The position numbers and the translations under genes were made by a program. From Coriobacteriia bacterium (GTDB lineage: Bacteria; Actinomycetota; Coriobacteriia; Coriobacteriales; Eggerthellaceae), in contig JAUNNF010000003.1 of the NCBI GenBank assembly GCA_030537355.1, positions 124,001 to 188,000 of the forward strand: a DNA stretch of 64,000 bases, written 5' to 3'. How positions within the stretch are numbered: position 1 is the first letter of the stretch; each line of letters starts with the position of its first letter. This document shows positions 62,037 through 64,000 of this stretch, in pieces. The notes beneath the pieces are model-generated. The model was not told where the DNA came from. It saw only the letters and a list, made by a program, of their open reading frames with translations, and did not search any database.

Positions 62037-62676
62037 AATAATTTCAAACAATGGAAAGTCAAGGTCTAGTGAAGTCCAAGTTGTAGAAGAACATAATCTT
62101 GACTTATATGTTAACGGACAATTAAAGAAAACTTTTATTTGTATAAACGAAGACCTCGATGAAATTGTAATTGGATGGCTTATCGGTAAGGCCTTAATCA
62201 ACAATTACTCTGATATTAAAAACATTAATTTTAAAGATAGCGAAGTATTCGTTGAAACAAATCAAAAACTTTCAGTAAAAAAACAAAAGGACGAACTTAA
62301 ATATAAAGACGTGTGGATATTTGACCTTGTTAATGACTTCCATAAAGGCACGTCAATCCACAAAAAAACAAGCGGTACACATTGTGCAATATTGAGCGTT
62401 AATGGAAAAATAACGCAAGTTAGAGAAGATATTGGACGCCATAATGCTGTAGATAAAATAATTGGTTATATATATAAAAACAACATTGACGTTAACAAAT
62501 GTATTATTTTTACATCAGGAAGAGTATCTTCAGATCTATCAAGAAAAATCGTTAATGCACAAATTCCAGTTTTTGTGTCAAAATCTGTTACAAGCTATCA
62601 AGCAGTTGAGATTGCCAAAGGTAACTATCACCTAATTTGCAAAGCCTGGCCTGATAGCTTTGAGGTTTATTGCTAA
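62017..62676 (+). CDS. fdhD: formate dehydrogenase sulfurtransferase
   Basis: I choose the ATG at 62017 because a TGAGG site lies 4 bases before it; a further ATG at 62008 has none. The 219-residue protein has the FdhD core: IVIGWLIGKALI, REDIGRHNAVDKIIG and FTSGRVSSDLSRKIV, then SKSVTSYQAVEIA. It hands sulfur from a cysteine desulfurase to the cofactor of formate dehydrogenase. The usual CxxC loop has only one Cys here (SGTHCAIL), which still leaves one sulfur carrier. It overlaps MobA and the convergent gpsA. Confidence 0.92.
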   Translation: MKNCATKIISNNGKSRSSEVQVVEEHNLDLYVNGQLKKTFICINEDLDEIVIGWLIGKALINNYSDIKNINFKDSEVFVETNQKLSVKKQKDELKYKDVWIFDLVNDFHKGTSIHKKTSGTHCAILSVNGKITQVREDIGRHNAVDKIIGYIYKNNIDVNKCIIFTSGRVSSDLSRKIVNAQIPVFVSKSVTSYQAVEIAKGNYHLICKAWPDSFEVYC

Positions 62677-63695
62677 TTAATAGTTTCGAATTTTTTCCAA
62701 GGCATATTGATGGTAATGCCTTGAGTCAATAATTCATAAACATGCATTAACAATGGGTATTTATCCATCTCACCTAGTTCACAAACTGCTTTGCCTGTAC
62801 GTTTTGCAATTACAACAGCCTCTAGGGTCTCGCCTTTAAGTTGTTCTAGAGCCTCGTCAATCGTGTAACCTTTGCCCAAAAGAACACCAACTTTTCGGCT
62901 TCTGCCACCCTGAGAAGTTACATGACAATCCCCTGCAGCATACATAATTTTATCTTGAGATCCTCCAAACACAGGAAGCAAATCGTACATCTCTTTAACA
63001 CCTTGCATGAACAATGCTGATTGAGCATTCCATGAATTTACGCCTTCACGGTTTTCCTTCTCAGCCATTCCAACAGCCAATGCTGTGGCCAATGCATAAG
63101 CATTTTTTAGAGCAACAGAAACCTCTAAACCCACAACATCTTGAGTTAAGCTGATAATATAATAATCTGTAGAGAATATCTTCTTAATCTTCTTTAATAT
63201 CTCCATATCTGGTCCGCAATATGCAACATAAGATGGTACATGATCAGCCAAACACTTTGCCTCGCAAGGCCCACCAATTGCATTTAAAACTAATTTAGAG
63301 CCTTCTCTCAGTTGGCTCTTCCAATACTCTGGGTAACAAATCATTTTGCCATCGCCTTGATTCATGAGCCCCTTTGTAACAGAAATCATTGGCACGTTTT
63401 CATCTAAGATTGGCAAGATTTCTTTACCGTACCATTCAACACCAAAACTGGACACACCACACAAAACAAGGTCAGCTCCTGTAAGAGCTTCTTTTGCCTC
63501 TTCAATCTGATAAAACTTGACACCTTCGTGAACTTTACGTTTTAGATTTAGGTGATAATTAGACTTTCGCAGCTCATCGATAATTTCACGATCTAGGTGC
63601 GTACCAACAAGACGCACCTCGTTACCGTTTTCAAAAGCTGGAAAACTTAAGGCTGTAGCCATTTGTCCTGAACCAATTACTGTTACTACACTCAT
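62673..63695 (-). CDS. gpsA: NAD(P)-dependent glycerol-3-phosphate dehydrogenase
   Basis: A 340-residue enzyme making sn-glycerol 3-phosphate from dihydroxyacetone phosphate for lipid synthesis. The nucleotide motif GSGQMATALSFPA is a variant of GxGxxGxA. The active site Lys is in SVTKGLM and the second in VALKNAYALATALAVGM; GGPCEAKCLA and GGSQDKIMYAAGD follow the family. No special context: it overlaps FdhD's end by four bases and is divergent from the gene at 63766. The catalytic lysines are in the usual order. Confidence 0.9.
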   Translation of the reverse strand: MSVVTVIGSGQMATALSFPAFENGNEVRLVGTHLDREIIDELRKSNYHLNLKRKVHEGVKFYQIEEAKEALTGADLVLCGVSSFGVEWYGKEILPILDENVPMISVTKGLMNQGDGKMICYPEYWKSQLREGSKLVLNAIGGPCEAKCLADHVPSYVAYCGPDMEILKKIKKIFSTDYYIISLTQDVVGLEVSVALKNAYALATALAVGMAEKENREGVNSWNAQSALFMQGVKEMYDLLPVFGGSQDKIMYAAGDCHVTSQGGRSRKVGVLLGKGYTIDEALEQLKGETLEAVVIAKRTGKAVCELGEMDKYPLLMHVYELLTQGITINMPWKKFETIN

Positions 63696-63765
63696 ATTTG
63701 CTCCTTACTGTTGTGTTTATTATAGTATAAAATATATATAAAGTTGATATATAATAATAAGCAAT

Positions 63766-64000
63766 ATGAGAAAGAGACTAAAAAATATCCCAATAAACAT
63801 ATGGATTCCAGCAATTTTCTTTATAGCTTTATGCGTTTTTAGCTTATACAATGGGATTTATTATTTATGGGGTGCTTTTAATGAAGATCTTTTAATAACA
63901 GATAGCTTAAATGTTGTTATAGATGGATTAACAAAAACATTCGATATGGCAGAATGGGACTTAGGTGATTTTTCATGGCTTGCAGGGGTTTTAACAGCAG
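63766..64000 (+). CDS. membrane protein, N-terminal part (cut by window edge)
   Basis: An open frame from ATG 63766 to the right edge, at least 78 codons. The product starts with a basic region (MRKRLKNIP), then one hydrophobic helix (about residues 12-32), then a polar outside part with NEDLLITDSLNVVIDG. The frame continues. There is no ribosome site: a TATAAT box ends 10 bases before the ATG, so the leader is very short or absent. I cannot name the family from this fragment. Confidence 0.6.
   Translation, partial: MRKRLKNIPINIWIPAIFFIALCVFSLYNGIYYLWGAFNEDLLITDSLNVVIDGLTKTFDMAEWDLGDFSWLAGVLTA

Overview
The window is A+T-rich, gene-dense DNA from a Gram-positive strict anaerobe. Evidence for this is lipoprotein signal peptides, cell-wall sorting signals ending in QTGD, LAPTGD or LPITGD, an OatA-like acyltransferase, and oxygen-sensitive tungsten/molybdenum enzymes with ferredoxin. 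Frequent QTGD-type signals, a Tat system, formate dehydrogenase and apparently leaderless starts make a low-GC member of the Coriobacteriia (Actinomycetota) my best guess. No rRNA or taxonomic marker proves it. One tRNA gene (Pro, GGG) is present.

Layout. 1-1.7 kb: a cut-off AAA ATPase and two small unknown proteins. 1.7-15.9 kb: a surface-protein island. It holds seven exported proteins: BspA-like/Ig-like paralogues, stalk proteins, a lipoprotein and a metallo-beta-lactamase-fold protein. These are mixed with copies of a ~200 bp repeat that encodes a 25-residue hydrophobic peptide on one strand and a short terminator-ended RNA on the other, a candidate type I toxin-antitoxin family. 15.9-24.2 kb: decayed and intact copies of an acyltransferase/nitroreductase pair, a secreted histidine phosphatase, a papain-like surface peptidase broken by one in-frame stop, a GNAT acetyltransferase and a GH3 enzyme. 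24.3-27.4 kb: an aldehyde:ferredoxin oxidoreductase plus iron alcohol dehydrogenase operon. 27.8-33.5 kb: an ABC transporter facing a two-component system, then a HAD phosphatase lipoprotein. 33.5-40.5 kb: a wall-anchored GH127 enzyme, two membrane proteins and a fructose-type PTS. 40.5-41.2 kb: a gene-free block of inverted 73 bp units flanked by direct repeats. 41.2-50.5 kb: acyltransferase, TauE/SafE pair, PflX-like radical SAM protein, NadE, a HypA-like stub, TatC/TatA, a site-2 protease, ferredoxin, a PTS IIB, a PepV-like peptidase and tRNA-Pro. 50.5-54.5 kb: a heterodimeric ABC exporter and a membrane protein. 54.6-62.7 kb: a formate dehydrogenase cluster with flavoprotein partner, catalytic subunit, membrane-tethered purine nucleoside phosphorylase, frameshifted lipoprotein, binding protein, MobA and FdhD. 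The window ends with GpsA and the start of a membrane protein.

How it fits together. Formate dehydrogenase, aldehyde oxidoreductase, alcohol dehydrogenase and ferredoxin suggest fermentation in which formate, ferredoxin and aldehyde/alcohol pools are linked by pterin-cofactor enzymes, with MobA and FdhD serving them. The surface island and the secreted glycosidases, phosphatase and peptidase suggest life on a host or plant-fibre surface. Three surface genes share a tandem 10 bp-spaced motif upstream and may be co-regulated. The most promising undescribed features are the toxin/RNA repeat, N-terminal sorting-signal-like segments in two surface proteins, and the 40.5-41.2 kb repeat block.
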